Assembly (NCBI RefSeq): GCF_029168945.1
Contig: NC_083610.1
Span: 48,935,429 to 48,999,428, forward strand
From: Cannabis sativa
Taxonomy: Eukaryota; Streptophyta; Magnoliopsida; Rosales; Cannabaceae
Direction of reading: 5' to 3'
Length of the DNA: 64,000 nt
Of the stretch, positions 11,138-21,254 are shown one piece after another. The notes beneath the pieces were generated by a model, which was not told the origin of the DNA, did no database searches, and was given only the letters and a program-made list of their open reading frames with translations. Position 1 is the stretch's first letter. Every line of letters begins with the position of its first letter. The translations under genes were made by a program, and so were the position numbers.

Positions 11138-11183
11138 AAATTTTATGAATTAATTACTAGCGAAATAAAAATATTTTTTTTTA

Positions 11184-11780
11184 AATAATAATGGACAAGA
11201 ATATACAAAGCACAAGGCAATTCAAAAGATTCAATTCAAACGACAGCGTTTCGAGCTGGCCATGAAGATTATTTGAGAGGACAATTTAGTCCAAATTAAA
11301 GTTTTAACACTTAGCTCAAGAATCTGACTACTGTCTGTTCACACTCTTTGCGATACAACATTGTCTATTCTGACCAGCTTTTCTTGCCTTTTCTCTTTCA
11401 AGAACTTCTTCGACTCTCTCTCTCTCTTCGAATCACAATAAAATCTCTCTTTCTCTCTTGAGCCATCCATCTAAATTCGAAACCCAGAACCAGAAAGTTT
11501 CATCATATTTTGAAAATCATTACTAGGAAGAAGAAGAAAAAAATCGAATATTTCTGTAACTAGCTTCAAGTTCACCCGTTTTTGGTCCCATCTCGTGTTG
11601 TTTGTTTTGTCTACTTAGAGTTAGTGGTAAAGCAGGGAGGGGAAAAATAAAGTAACACAACACAACAAAAACAACGGAAGGAGAAAACCCTAAAACCCAC
11701 CGCCAGTCTTAAATAGTAGGAACAAGGACCTTTTTTTGGAGTCAAAGTTTCATTCATTGGGGTTCCATTTTCACACTGTC

Positions 11781-11835
<55 letters not shown>

Positions 11836-11939
11836 CACATTTTTGTAAAAAATAAAAACCCCATTTTTGGTCTGAGCAAGATCAAGTTTGTACACTGAGC
11901 TTGGGAGAGAGAAACCGAACTAACCCAAGCTCTGAAAGA
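11184..11939 (+). promoter_or_regulatory. Upstream region and 5' UTR of the LYM gene
   Basis: No transposon or competing frame is evident. The stretch includes AAACCCTAAAACCC-like sequence near 11685-11700 and a long CT microsatellite close to the start codon. A TTAAATAG motif near 11709-11716 is a possible TATA element. The transcription start cannot be placed from sequence. Confidence 0.4.
11783..11832. repeat. (CT)n microsatellite of about 25 units in the probable 5' leader
   Basis: Uninterrupted CT dinucleotides from 11783 to 11832, about 110 bp upstream of the LYM start codon. GA/CT tracts are common in plant 5' UTRs and promoters. A run this long is likely to vary in length between individuals. 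Confidence 0.95.
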
Positions 11940-14291
11940 ATGGCTAATCAAAGTCCCATTTTAAATCTCAGCAAAACCCAGTTCTTTGTTTTTTGTGTAA
12001 GTTTAGCTAATGTTGTTTTGGTGAGCTCCAAGTCCACAATCGAGCCCTGTTCCAACTCCGACTCTTGCAACGCCATGCTCGGCTACACTGTCTACACCGA
12101 GCTCAAAGTCTCAGAGGTGGCTTCGCTCTTCCAAGTGGACCCCATTGCTATCCTCACCGCCAATGCCATCGACATTTCCTACCCCGACGTTGAGAACCAC
12201 ATACTCCCATCTCAGCTCTTCCTCAAAGTCCCCATTACCTGTTCTTGTGTCGATGGGATCCGAAAATCGGTCTCCACCCATTACAAGACCCGACCCTCTG
12301 ATACTCTCTCGTCGATTGCTGATTCAGTTTACTCGGGTTTGGTCTCCGCGGATCAGATTAGGGAGGCTAATTCGATCTCTGACCCGTCTGTTCTCGATGT
12401 GGGACAGAACCTTGTGGTGCCTCTTCCTTGTACTTGTTTTAATGGCACTGATAACTCTTTACCTGCTATTTACTTGTCTTATGTGGTCAAGCCTGTGGAC
12501 TCGCTGACAGCCATTGCTGCCAAGTATTCCACCACCATTACGGACTTGATGAATGTTAATGCTATGGGAAGTACCTCTATTAAGGCTGGTGACATACTTG
12601 CGGTTCCATTGCCTGGTGAGTTTTTTTAGTTGGTTTCTGAAGATTTTTGTGTGTTCAATGTGGATTTAGTCGTTTTTCTCTTTTGGGTTTTCGTATTGTA
12701 TTTGGAACTTAATGGTGAAGTGGTTTGATGTTTGTGATTTTGGCAAGCTTTAGTTTGAATTTCTCTGTTTTCAGATTTTTGTTGTTTCATTTTATGGAAA
12801 GTATCTTAGCTTAGCTTGTGAATGGACATAGAAATTTTGTGTTTTACTGTTTTTTTTAATTGTTGCAGCTTGTGCCTCAAACTTCCCCAAGGGCGCCTCG
12901 GATTTTGGCTTAATTGTTCCAAATGGGAGCTATGCCATTTCAGCTAGCCACTGTGTTCAGTGCAGTTGTGGACCAGGAAGTCTCAAGTAACTGAAGGACT
13001 TTGTTATTGATTCTGATTAATTATAGTACTATATATCACCTTTAAATAAAGTGTAAATAATCTTGTTTACATGTTTTAATGCAGTTTGTATTGCATGCCT
13101 GCTTCATTAGCGGTTTCATGTTCGAGTATGCAATGTAAAAATAGTAACCTTATGGTTGGAAATTATACGACGCAGCAGACCAGTGCTGGTTGCAACGTTA
13201 GTTCTTGTAAATATGGTGGTTTTGTAAATGGCACCATTATCACAACGTATGCTACCTTTTCATAACTGTGCTAATTGCTCTCCTTATGATTTAAATTTGT
13301 ATGGAACATACTTATAATTACGTTTCTATTCCGCAGGCTTTCTACTTCTCTTCAGCCTCGTTGTCCAGGTAAACATTATGATGTAGAGGATTGGATTGAG
13401 TGAGGAAAGCTCATGCCATGTCCGTGACAAAGGGGAAAACCTGAAATGGGAGAAAACACTCTCAGCTTTACTATTCGATATTCAATTATAATGCCCTCAT
13501 TACATTCCTACCCATTAAGTTTATATAGCTACATCATAATAGAAATAGCATAAAAGAAATAACCAACTAGCCTATCATTATACTATTGTAGAATATTCAC
13601 AATTATTCTCCTTGATCACATTCTGTCTGTCTATTTGGTTCGTTTTACTTTCTGAGAGATCTCAGATCTTTTTGTTTTTGTCTCTCTTTAAACATTCAGT
13701 TTATGTTCTGTCCCTTTTCTTCTCATTTCGCTAGTGAAGGTGATTAGTTATGGCTTAGTGGATATTTGGACCTGACTAGTTTCTTAGTTAGGTAATAAAC
13801 GACTTGTCTTGTTAACACTCAGCAGATTTTGTTAAAACACAATAAATTGTTTCATTTTACATCAGACATTCTCTTTATTGGTGTGCTATCTTTGTTTCAA
13901 ATTAGTTTGCCATAACTAGTTTTCTTTTGTTTGTCTCAAAACATGATTAAGCTCTTTGTTTGAAATTAGTATCTCATTATTTGACTTGTTTATTTTGTTC
14001 CAAAACACGATTTCAGGTCCACAAAAGTTTCCTCCCCTCATAGCACCGCCTTCATCGGTAATTAGAGATTCAATATTTGCACCGTCACCTTCTCCTCAGT
14101 CTGAGGGTGTCGGAGCATTGACACCAAGGTCTTCGTTAGTGCCAGCAACTGGTTCTCTTCCGGGATTGGCTCCTATAGGTGGCCCCATGGGAAGATCTTC
14201 AGATGCTTGCTCCTTGGTGAATCCTTCAACTACTTCTGGAATTGCAGCCTTTTTATTTTTCTCTTTCAAGCTCTTATTTGCCATCTTGTAA
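11940..14291 (+). CDS. LYM1: LysM domain GPI-anchored protein, LYM1/LYM3-like (5 exons)
   Basis: Exons 11940-12615, 12869-12986, 13085-13246, 13337-13368 and 14017-14291 join in frame to 1263 nt, 420 codons plus TAA; all introns are GT-AG. The frame is open a little upstream of the ATG, but this is the first ATG and is followed by a signal peptide (about residues 1-30, then KSTIEPC). Three LysM modules lie at about 48-98, 112-160 and 178-224, separated by CxC pairs (C101/C103, C164/C166). A Cys-rich part (QCSCGPG) and a Pro/Ser-rich linker follow. The end is hydrophobic (AAFLFFSFKLLFAIL) after small residues, as for GPI attachment. In Arabidopsis LYM1 and LYM3 bind peptidoglycan at the plasma membrane and act with CERK1 in immunity; the same role here is by homology. 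Length matches LYM1/LYM3 better than the shorter LYM2. LYM1 versus LYM3 is not resolved. Confidence 0.92.
13369..14016 (+). other. Intron 4 of the LYM gene
   Basis: 648 bp, the longest intron, from GTAAAC to TTTCAG, following a 32-bp exon. It is T-rich and I see no transposon or open frame of note inside. Confidence 0.8.
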
Positions 14292-15099
14292 TAGTTTTGC
14301 TTATTATGAAGGCAAGGTTTTCTCCTGCGTGGTTTGCTTCATTTCTTTCTTTAGTTTCTTATTCTGTTGTATTTATCTTTTTGCTCTATTTATCGCAAAC
14401 CGTTGAATTGGAACCTTGGAAATTGGGGTATGTAGCAAAAATATTGTGGGATTTTGGAGATTAGTGTTTTTGGTCTGGTCGGTTCCCTCGTTTTGTATTT
14501 GCATTGCTTTTAGTGGGAATTATCTAAGCACCACCTTTGTATGACATTTGCTAATTTGCTGTTCTCTATTAAAATCTTATTATTGTAAAATCTTTAACTT
14601 ATTTGCAATATTCCTTTATGCATATAGATTTCTATAATGTACGTGAAAATTTATAACAGTGAGTGAGGCCTATCGATGTCTAAATTGTAAATGTCTTTGA
14701 GATAAAGCGCAGAAACTTGTAGAAAAATTCGGATTCTAAAAGAAAAAAGGAAAAAAAAACACGTGAATGCAGAACAGAAGTATACTCGAAATATGATGAT
14801 AAATGTTAAAAAAAATAATTAATATTTTTCCATCTAAATATTTTTAGGGACTTTTTCATTGTTACACTTCAAAACAGTTTTTTTTTTTGTATTTTTACGA
14901 AATTCTACGTAGAAACTCTTATTGCAACTAGAGTTGCAACTTAAATTGCAATAGAAAGTCGTATAGAAACTCCTATTGCAACTAGCGGTGCAATCACTTT
15001 AAAAACCCAATCCGTAAATTTGAAAAAAAAATAGTATATGGGGTAATTCATCATATTTTTATACTATTAAATTGTCCAAATATACGATTCATTAATAAT
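14292..15099. other. 3' flank of the LYM gene with a small imperfect repeat
   Basis: Contains the probable 3' UTR (poly(A)-like TATTAAAATC near 14568). At about 14910-14995 two units resembling TAGAAACTCYTATTGCAACTAG occur in tandem with internal TTGCAA symmetry. No gene is evident. Confidence 0.5.
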
Positions 15100-15431
15100 A
15101 CATCTTGAAATATAACTTTTATCGTGAAACATATTTGATTTAATTTTATCGTAAAACAAATGACGCGACAGATGATAGTTGATAAAATTATGCAAATTAA
15201 ATACGTTTTACTTTTTTATTTTTATGATTAAAAAACTAAAACTAAAAATATAAATTATTATAAAAAAAAAAAGTTTTTTATTCTATTATTCATTAAAGTA
15301 AAAAAAGTGAAGGGTATTTAATTTTGATCAATTCATCAACTACTATCCACCATTTCACTAATTTTACAATAAAATTAAATAAAATGTGATGAAACGACTA
15401 CGTTATAGTAAAAGTTATATTTCAAGGGATA
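15100..15431. mobile_element. MITE with inverted-repeat arms
   Basis: The left arm starts at CTTGAAATATAACTTTTA (15104) and runs through TTTAATTTTATCGTAAAA. The right arm, read on the minus strand from 15431, starts with CCTTGAAATATAACTTTTAC and repeats the same order, including a GATAGTAGTTGAT-like block. The arms cover most of the 332 bp. Its right edge coincides with the abrupt end of the Copia RT coding sequence. Confidence 0.7.
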
Positions 15432-15976
15432 CCATATTTAGAAGGCATAGTCGCCCCTTCGGTGTTTGTCATTGAGAATCTCTCTAAAACTTTATCAATG
15501 TAAGATGATTGAGAGAGAGCAAGGGATCTGTTCTTCCGGTTTCTGATAATCTGAATACCAAGAACATATGCAGCTTCACCCAAATCCTTCATTTTAAATT
15601 AAGTGTCAAGCCATTCCTTGATGTCAGTCATTTTCTTGATATTGTTACCAATGATCAAAATCTCATCAACGTAAAGGACCAGGAATACTACCACTTGATT
15701 ATCCTTGAGTTGGTAAACACAAGGTTCATCTTCATTTTGGTTAAAGCTGTAGGTCTTCATGATTTCATCAAACCTCTTATTCCAGGAGCAAGAAGCTTGC
15801 TTAAGCCCATAAATGGACCTATTGAGTTTGTAAACTTTCTTTTCTTGCCCTGGAAGAACATAGCCCTCTGGTTGCTCCATATAGATGGTTTCTTCAAGAA
15901 TTCCGTTAAGGAAGGCTGTCTTAACATCCATTTGCCAAATTTCATAATTGAAAGCGGCTACTATGGAGAGAAGAAT
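15432..15976 (-). pseudogene. Copia reverse transcriptase, catalytic part, truncated
   Basis: Contains MDVKTAFLNG (first catalytic Asp region), YGLKQASCSWN and LYVDEILIIG, where the usual YVDD motif reads YVDE, a change at a catalytic aspartate. A stop (TAA, complement of 15599-15601) interrupts it, after which the same frame continues with MKDLGEAAYVLGIQI until the MITE boundary. Not functional: one catalytic residue replaced, internal stop, 3' end lost. Confidence 0.85.
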
Positions 15977-17034
15977 TCAGATGGATTTGAGCATGGCGAC
16001 CGGACTAAAATTTTCCTCATAGTCCACTCCTTCTCTTTGGGTGTAACCCTTAGCGACCAGTCTAGCTTTAAAAGTTTCGACTTCGCCTCCAGCACCTCTT
16101 TTCTTCTTGTAGGCCCACTTACATCCAATTGGACGATAGTCATCAGGTGCGTCTACATATTCCCAGACTTTGTTCTTTTTCATGGAATCCATTTCTGAAT
16201 CCATGCCGGCTGACCATTGTTTCTGTTCGAAACTTGTCATTGCCTGTTTATAGGTTAATGGGTCGTCATCAATACCATCCCCAACGACCATATTGATTTC
16301 ACCATCCAAGCCATAACGAGATGGTTTAGTAGAAACCCTCCCACTACGACGAGGAGCCGTGACCTTCTGAACAGGAACATTTGTGGTAGATTTCTCAGTT
16401 GTAACATCTTGTGTTGTTTCAACTGAGGGAGTGAGATTTTCCTTTACTTGAGTAGAAGAGGATGGAGCATCAGAAGGAGTTATATCTGAAAGCATTTCTT
16501 CTAACACTACTTTAATTTTCAGGTTGAGGTCTTTAATATAGTCATCTTCAAGGAAGGTAGCATTTGTAGAGAGAAACACTTTGTTATCCTTGTGACTATA
16601 AAATAGTCTGCCCCTAATCTCTTTAGAATTTTCGACAAACAAGCAAACCTTAGTTCGCGATTCTAGTTTGCCTTCTTTCTTTCTTAAGACATGAGCAGGG
16701 CACCCCCAAATTCTATAATGGCGTAAACTAGGTATACGACCATTCCATAGTTCGACAGGTGTCTTAGGAACTGCTTTAGATGGAACAACATTTAAAATGT
16801 CATTAGCCGTCTGTATAGCATATCCCCAGAAGGACGTAGACAGAGTTGAATAGATAAGCATAGACCTAACCATTTCTAAAAGTGTGCGATTTCTTCTTTC
16901 CGCAACTCCATTTTGTTGTGGAGTTCTAAGGGCAGTTTACCGTGATTCAATTCCAAGTTCAATTAAATGATCTTTGAACTGGATATCCATATACTCTCCA
17001 CCCCTATCAGTTCGCAAGATCTTTAATGTTTTAC
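15977..17034 (-). pseudogene. Copia integrase core/C-terminus joined to N-terminal reverse transcriptase
   Basis: From 5' to 3' on the minus strand: integrase core with LRTDRGGEY (second acidic residue) and [18 protein letters not shown] (third); integrase C-terminal region with WGCPAHVL and [13 protein letters not shown]; an acidic/Ser-Thr linker; then RT start with [29 protein letters not shown] stop lies in the core (complement of 16937-16939) and a TGA closes the frame at 15977-15979, just before the RT catalytic part. The upstream join to 17035 is frameshifted. Confidence 0.85.
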
Positions 17035-17760
17035 CTAATTGGTTTTGAGCCAAAGCATGAAATTCCTAAAACTTTTCAAACGTTTGAGATAGGTAAATAA
17101 AACTATATCTAGAGAATCGTCAATGAAAGTGACAAAATACTTATAAGCTCCTCTGGCTTTGACATTTAGAGGTCCACAGACACATGAATGTACTAACCCA
17201 AGGGGTTGTTTGGCATGCTCTCCCTTTGCAGAGAAAAAACGCTTGGACATTTTTCCTTCTAGGCAAGATTCACAAACTGGTAATTCACCCAAGACGATAT
17301 TTTTCAATGGACCGTCTTTGGTTAACCTGTGAAGTCTATCATAGCCTATATGACCTAATCGTAAATGCCATAAATTTGTTTCATCATTATTATCGATCTC
17401 TTTTCTTTTATGGTTTTTAGGTTTAGCAACATTGAAAAGTTTGTTGTTATGTGTGATTTGTATTTCCAGTCTTAAAACATAAAGCCCTTGTTCCATGTGA
17501 GCAACACATAATTGAAATCCATTACAAGAAATTGTGCAAATAGAACTCAAAAAATTCAATTGATAAAAATGTGTTTGTAAACATGAAACACTAATCAAGT
17601 TTCTACTAAAATTCGGAATAAACAAAATATTGTCTAAAACTAAAAATTTGTTCTGAAACTTGAGGTGGGGTTTTCCTTTAGCTTGGACCGATACTAATTT
17701 GCCATTTCCAACTTTGAGCTTCAACTCCCCTAGATTTAAATAATCCCAAGTTTCAAGCAG
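17035..17760 (-). pseudogene. Copia protease end, GAG-pre-integrase and integrase N-terminus
   Basis: Contains the post-protease region (FLVLDNILFIPNFSRNLISV), the zinc-binding pre-integrase domain (LWHLRLGHIGYDRL ... CESCLEGKM, an H-H-C-C arrangement) and the first acidic residues of integrase (YFVTFIDD). The frame breaks near 17040-17100, so the following integrase core is in another frame. Directly downstream of the gag-protease frame, from which only a TAG separates it. Confidence 0.85.
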
Positions 17761-18357
17761 CTAGAATGAAGAACAAACATGGTTAGTAGATCCAGAATCA
17801 ACAATCCAGACAGATTTGTCATTCTCTAAAACAGATGATTCAAAAACAAAAGCATTACCTTCATTCAAATTGTTTAGAAGTCTGGGACATCGTTCTTCCT
17901 GATGTCCCTTCTCATTACAATTTGAACATTGAAGAGTACTACTATCAATTGTACTTGAAGAAGCAATATTGTTAGAAGCTTCATACTTTCTTTTCCTCTT
18001 ACTTAAGTTTGCAAAACTGGAGGGTGGCCCCCTTGCAGGTAAGTTCCGTTCATAAGCATGCAATTCTGCTTCTAGCTTGTCCATGTCGGATGAGTTAAAA
18101 TTGTTGATCATATAAGATACAACAAATCCATTATACTCAGGAGGAAGACTATTAAGAATGAATTGAACCCATTGTTCTCTAGATAAATCAATTCCTAGCA
18201 AGTTTGCTTTCTGGAACTTCAGATTCATCATTAACAAGTGTGAATTAATGCTCTTTCCAGGAAGCATTTTCACACTATAGAGTTCATTTGCAAAGGCATT
18301 TACTAGGAGAGGGTCGGGGTGTGGGTTGTCCATTATCAATAAACAGAAATAAATCAT
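17761..18357 (-). pseudogene. Copia gag (C-terminal part) with zinc knuckle and protease active site
   Basis: About 198 codons. Gag helices of the UBN2 type (LLMMNLKFQKANL...WVQFILNSLP) are followed by a CCHC knuckle (CSNCNEKGHQEERC) and the aspartic protease site DSGSTNHVC. A TAG at 17761-17763 ends the frame immediately after CSSF, and the protease then continues in the same frame. The N-terminal part of gag normally found upstream is missing. Confidence 0.82.
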
Positions 18358-21239
18358 TTGGTTCTATAAATTCACACACAAGTTCAGAAAATAACAAGTA
18401 TAGCAAATATGTTTGTAAAAATACCAAAATATAACATATTTAATATTTTCTAAGGTTTTCAACAAACTGATACAGTGTCCCGTTTAGGCGAGAGTCTAAG
18501 ATATCATCCATTGAATAAAGTAGTCAACTCATCTAAAATGACAAATATTCTAGCAACCTTTTATTCGATCGAAATGAGAATCCGACGTTGTCCCGTTTAG
18601 GAGAGAGTCAAGGTCATTCCTATTTCATGAGCCTCCACCATTGTTTCATACTTTTGTAAGTCTTACTAATAGTCGCCACCATTAGGGTGATCCATACTAA
18701 GAATAAAATACTTACAAATAATATTTATCTTTCGAGATTCTACGGCGTTAAATTGCTAATGAACGTTCATCCATTAGGGATGATTACTCACTAAAACAAG
18801 AACTATGTAGAACCAACAATGGAGATCGAATATCTCTTGATTAAAGCTCATTATTTAAAAAAAATGTATTTTTATTTAATCATTTATTTTAATCTATATA
18901 TTTTAATAATGAAAATTGCTTAATTTAAAGTTGGTCCAAAATTAATTAATTTTTCACATTAATTTAATTTTCAAAAATTAATTTTCGAAAAATTATATAT
19001 AAAAATATATAAATTTTTTAAAATATAATAAAATAAATATTTAAAAAAATATCTTATTTAAGTTGTTCTAAAATAACAAATTTTCAACTTAAATTATTTA
19101 AAAAAAATTAATTAAATAACAAATTAAGTATCTTGAACTAATCACCTTAATTTGAAAAATATTCCATTTTAAGTTGATCCAAACTTAACAAATTTTCAAC
19201 TTAAAACAATATTTAAAGAATATTTCAATAACTAATTTCCAAGAATATCTCAACTTAATTATGAATTTCAAAAAATATTCAAATTCAAGTTGATCAAAAA
19301 TTAGTTATAAATAACTGATTTTTAGCTTAAGTATATTTTATGAAATATTAAATAATTAAGTATCTAGAAGAATCTAATTAGTTATAACTTCTTTATTTAA
19401 TTAAATACAAGAAAAATACATATAGTTTATCTTAAAAAAGTTTCATTAAACTAAGTGTGTTTTTCTTTAATTAATTTCAAAATATTCAAATGAAAAATTA
19501 ATTTCATATATTTCGAAATTAATTATGTTGCTAATCAATTTTATTAGGTTAAACTAGTTTAATTAACCTAGTACAGTCATTCAAATGAGGCAAATGGGCC
19601 TTCACAATTGGGGTTGTTCATGTGAAGGAGGGTTGGGTTCAGTATGTCGTACCCACTTCTATGGCCCCCTAACTCTCACACAAGGCCCAAAAGAGAGAAA
19701 TTTAACCTTAAATGAACAACTGTTATTAATTGAATAGGCTCAAATACTAATTGGGCCTAAATAAAATCTATCATAAGTGATCATTTTATTTAGCAACCTA
19801 GTCTATTTTAATTACAAAAATTAAATGGGCTACCTATATGCATCTAAGCCCAAAGCAAACATATAGGCTCACACAGGCACACAGACTTGGATGGATCCAA
19901 TCATGTTACTAGGTTTATACACAGATGAAAGAAGATTGCAAAATTTACTTGTTACAAATTATTTATTTGACCTATTGACAATTGAACCATTGGTTAAAAT
20001 CAGATCATTGGATCTGTCAACAAGTCAACCATGGCAATTTAGATCAAACAATAATAGGTTTTATAAAAAAAAAGTTTAATAATTGAACAATATATAAAAC
20101 ACACAAACATGTAACTAGTTGGATAGTTGGATATAGAATTTATTTAATTAAATTAATTAAATTAATTAATTAATTAATTAATTTCGAAAAAATAAATAAA
20201 TAAATAAATAAAATATTTTTGAAAAAAAAAATTAAATAATTAATTTTAAAATTAAACCTATAAATTTGAAAAATTAGGTTTTCAACTAACCTAAATATCT
20301 ATTTCAAAAGATGCTAATAACTTTTCAAATTTTATGTTATTAATTAATTAAATATTCAATAAAATAAAATGATAAATAAATATCATTTATTTTATTTTAT
20401 AATTTAATTTAAATAAAATAACAAAATTTAAAAGTTAGCAAAATATTTTGTTACAATTTAAAATTTCTTGATTAAAATAATCTTATTTTAAATTTCAAAT
20501 AAGGTCATTTTATTAAAAAAAAAAAATTTAAATATAAAATATCTCACCTTAAATTTAAAAATAAGATAACCAATTAAGCAAAAAGATAGATTTTTACCTA
20601 TTTTCAAGCTTCAAATATCACTAATATCTTAAATTAATTTAAAAATATTAATTAATGTAATTCTAATAATTAGATTTAAAATATAAAAAAATAAAATCTA
20701 AATACAAAATTACACAAAAATTCGAAATTAATTCCATGAAAAAGCATGAAAAAATGAAGAAAAATGAAAAAATTGGATTTGATGCGGATGGTATGCAGTG
20801 CATACCATCCACGCGCGCAGGTGGAGATGTAAGGCCGAGAAAATTCGGCCAAAGAGGCTATCCGCGTGCGTAGAGGGTGATTTCAGATACCCTGGACGTG
20901 CATATTCACATCCCGTGTCTGAACACGGGTGACACACCCGTGTGTCACCCAATCCGCGCGCGCATGGGGTGTGTCACCACCCCTATCATTTTTTCAAACT
21001 TCAAAAAATCATAACTAATTCAAATAAAATCGAAATTGAGTTCTGTAAAAAAAATGAATTGTTTAATTTTTTCATAATATCCAACAAAATTAATTCTAGA
21101 ATAAAATTCAAATTATTTTTTGTAAAAAATTTACAAACATCAAACAATCATCAAAAACACATAGATCAACATGAATCACATCCAAATCATACATATATCG
21201 TTTTAAGTCCAAATTTCTTGAAAGTAAATCAATGAACAT
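18358..21239 (-). other. Leader (untranslated) region of the Copia element
   Basis: No coding frame. Extremely AT-rich in the middle (18850-19550, 20080-20720), with GC-rich patches at 20780-20980. It holds two copies of a box whose minus strand reads GACTCTCGCCTAAACGGGAC or a near match (18475-18496, 18589-18610). It shares many blocks with the leaders at 48745-51336 and 53245-57000, such as the GTGTGCCTGTGTGAGCC and GGGTACGACATACTGAACCC blocks seen there. Confidence 0.7.
18475..18610 (-). promoter_or_regulatory. Duplicated leader box, minus-strand copy
   Basis: Plus strand reads GTCCCGTTTAGGCGAGAGTC near 18477-18496 and GTCCCGTTTAGGAGAGAGTC near 18590-18609. The same pair occurs in two other elements (56721-56853 and 62316-62448) at similar spacing. 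Confidence 0.7.
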
Positions 21240-21252
21240 GGCTCTGATACTA
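21240..21252 (-). promoter_or_regulatory. Primer-binding site of the Copia element
   Basis: Minus strand reads TAGTATCAGAGCC, one base from TGGTATCAGAGCC, the site complementary to initiator tRNA-Met in plant Copia elements. It lies two bases inside the LTR edge. Confidence 0.85.
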
Positions 21253-21254
21253 GT

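Larger units (their letters stand above)
607..11183. mobile_element. Decayed TIR (MULE-like) composite element with nested insertions
   Basis: The sequence from about 607 to 885 reappears, inverted and diverged, at 8703-8932 and continues at 11149-11183 after a LINE insertion. The best matching block lies around TTTATTTCGCTAGTAA on the left and its complement TTACTAGCGAAATAAA on the right. Terminal inverted repeats of about 270 bp around captured host-like sequence suggest a Mutator-like (Pack-MULE) element, but no transposase and no clean 9-bp target duplication are visible, so the superfamily is inference. Without the LINE and the Copia element the unit would be about 3 kb. The outer ends are ragged and uncertain by some tens of bases. 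Confidence 0.5.

Noticed and set aside
14096..14284. Minus-strand frame over the last LYM exon
   Set aside because: It is the antisense shadow of the LYM exon, which is supported by splice sites, phase and domain order.
15509..16198. 229-codon plus-strand frame
   Set aside because: It is the antisense of Copia RT and integrase, whose catalytic motifs are clear on the minus strand.
17761..17763. Programmed stop readthrough between Copia gag-protease and integrase
   Set aside because: The stop falls inside the protease, and further stops and a frameshift follow, so simple decay is the better explanation.
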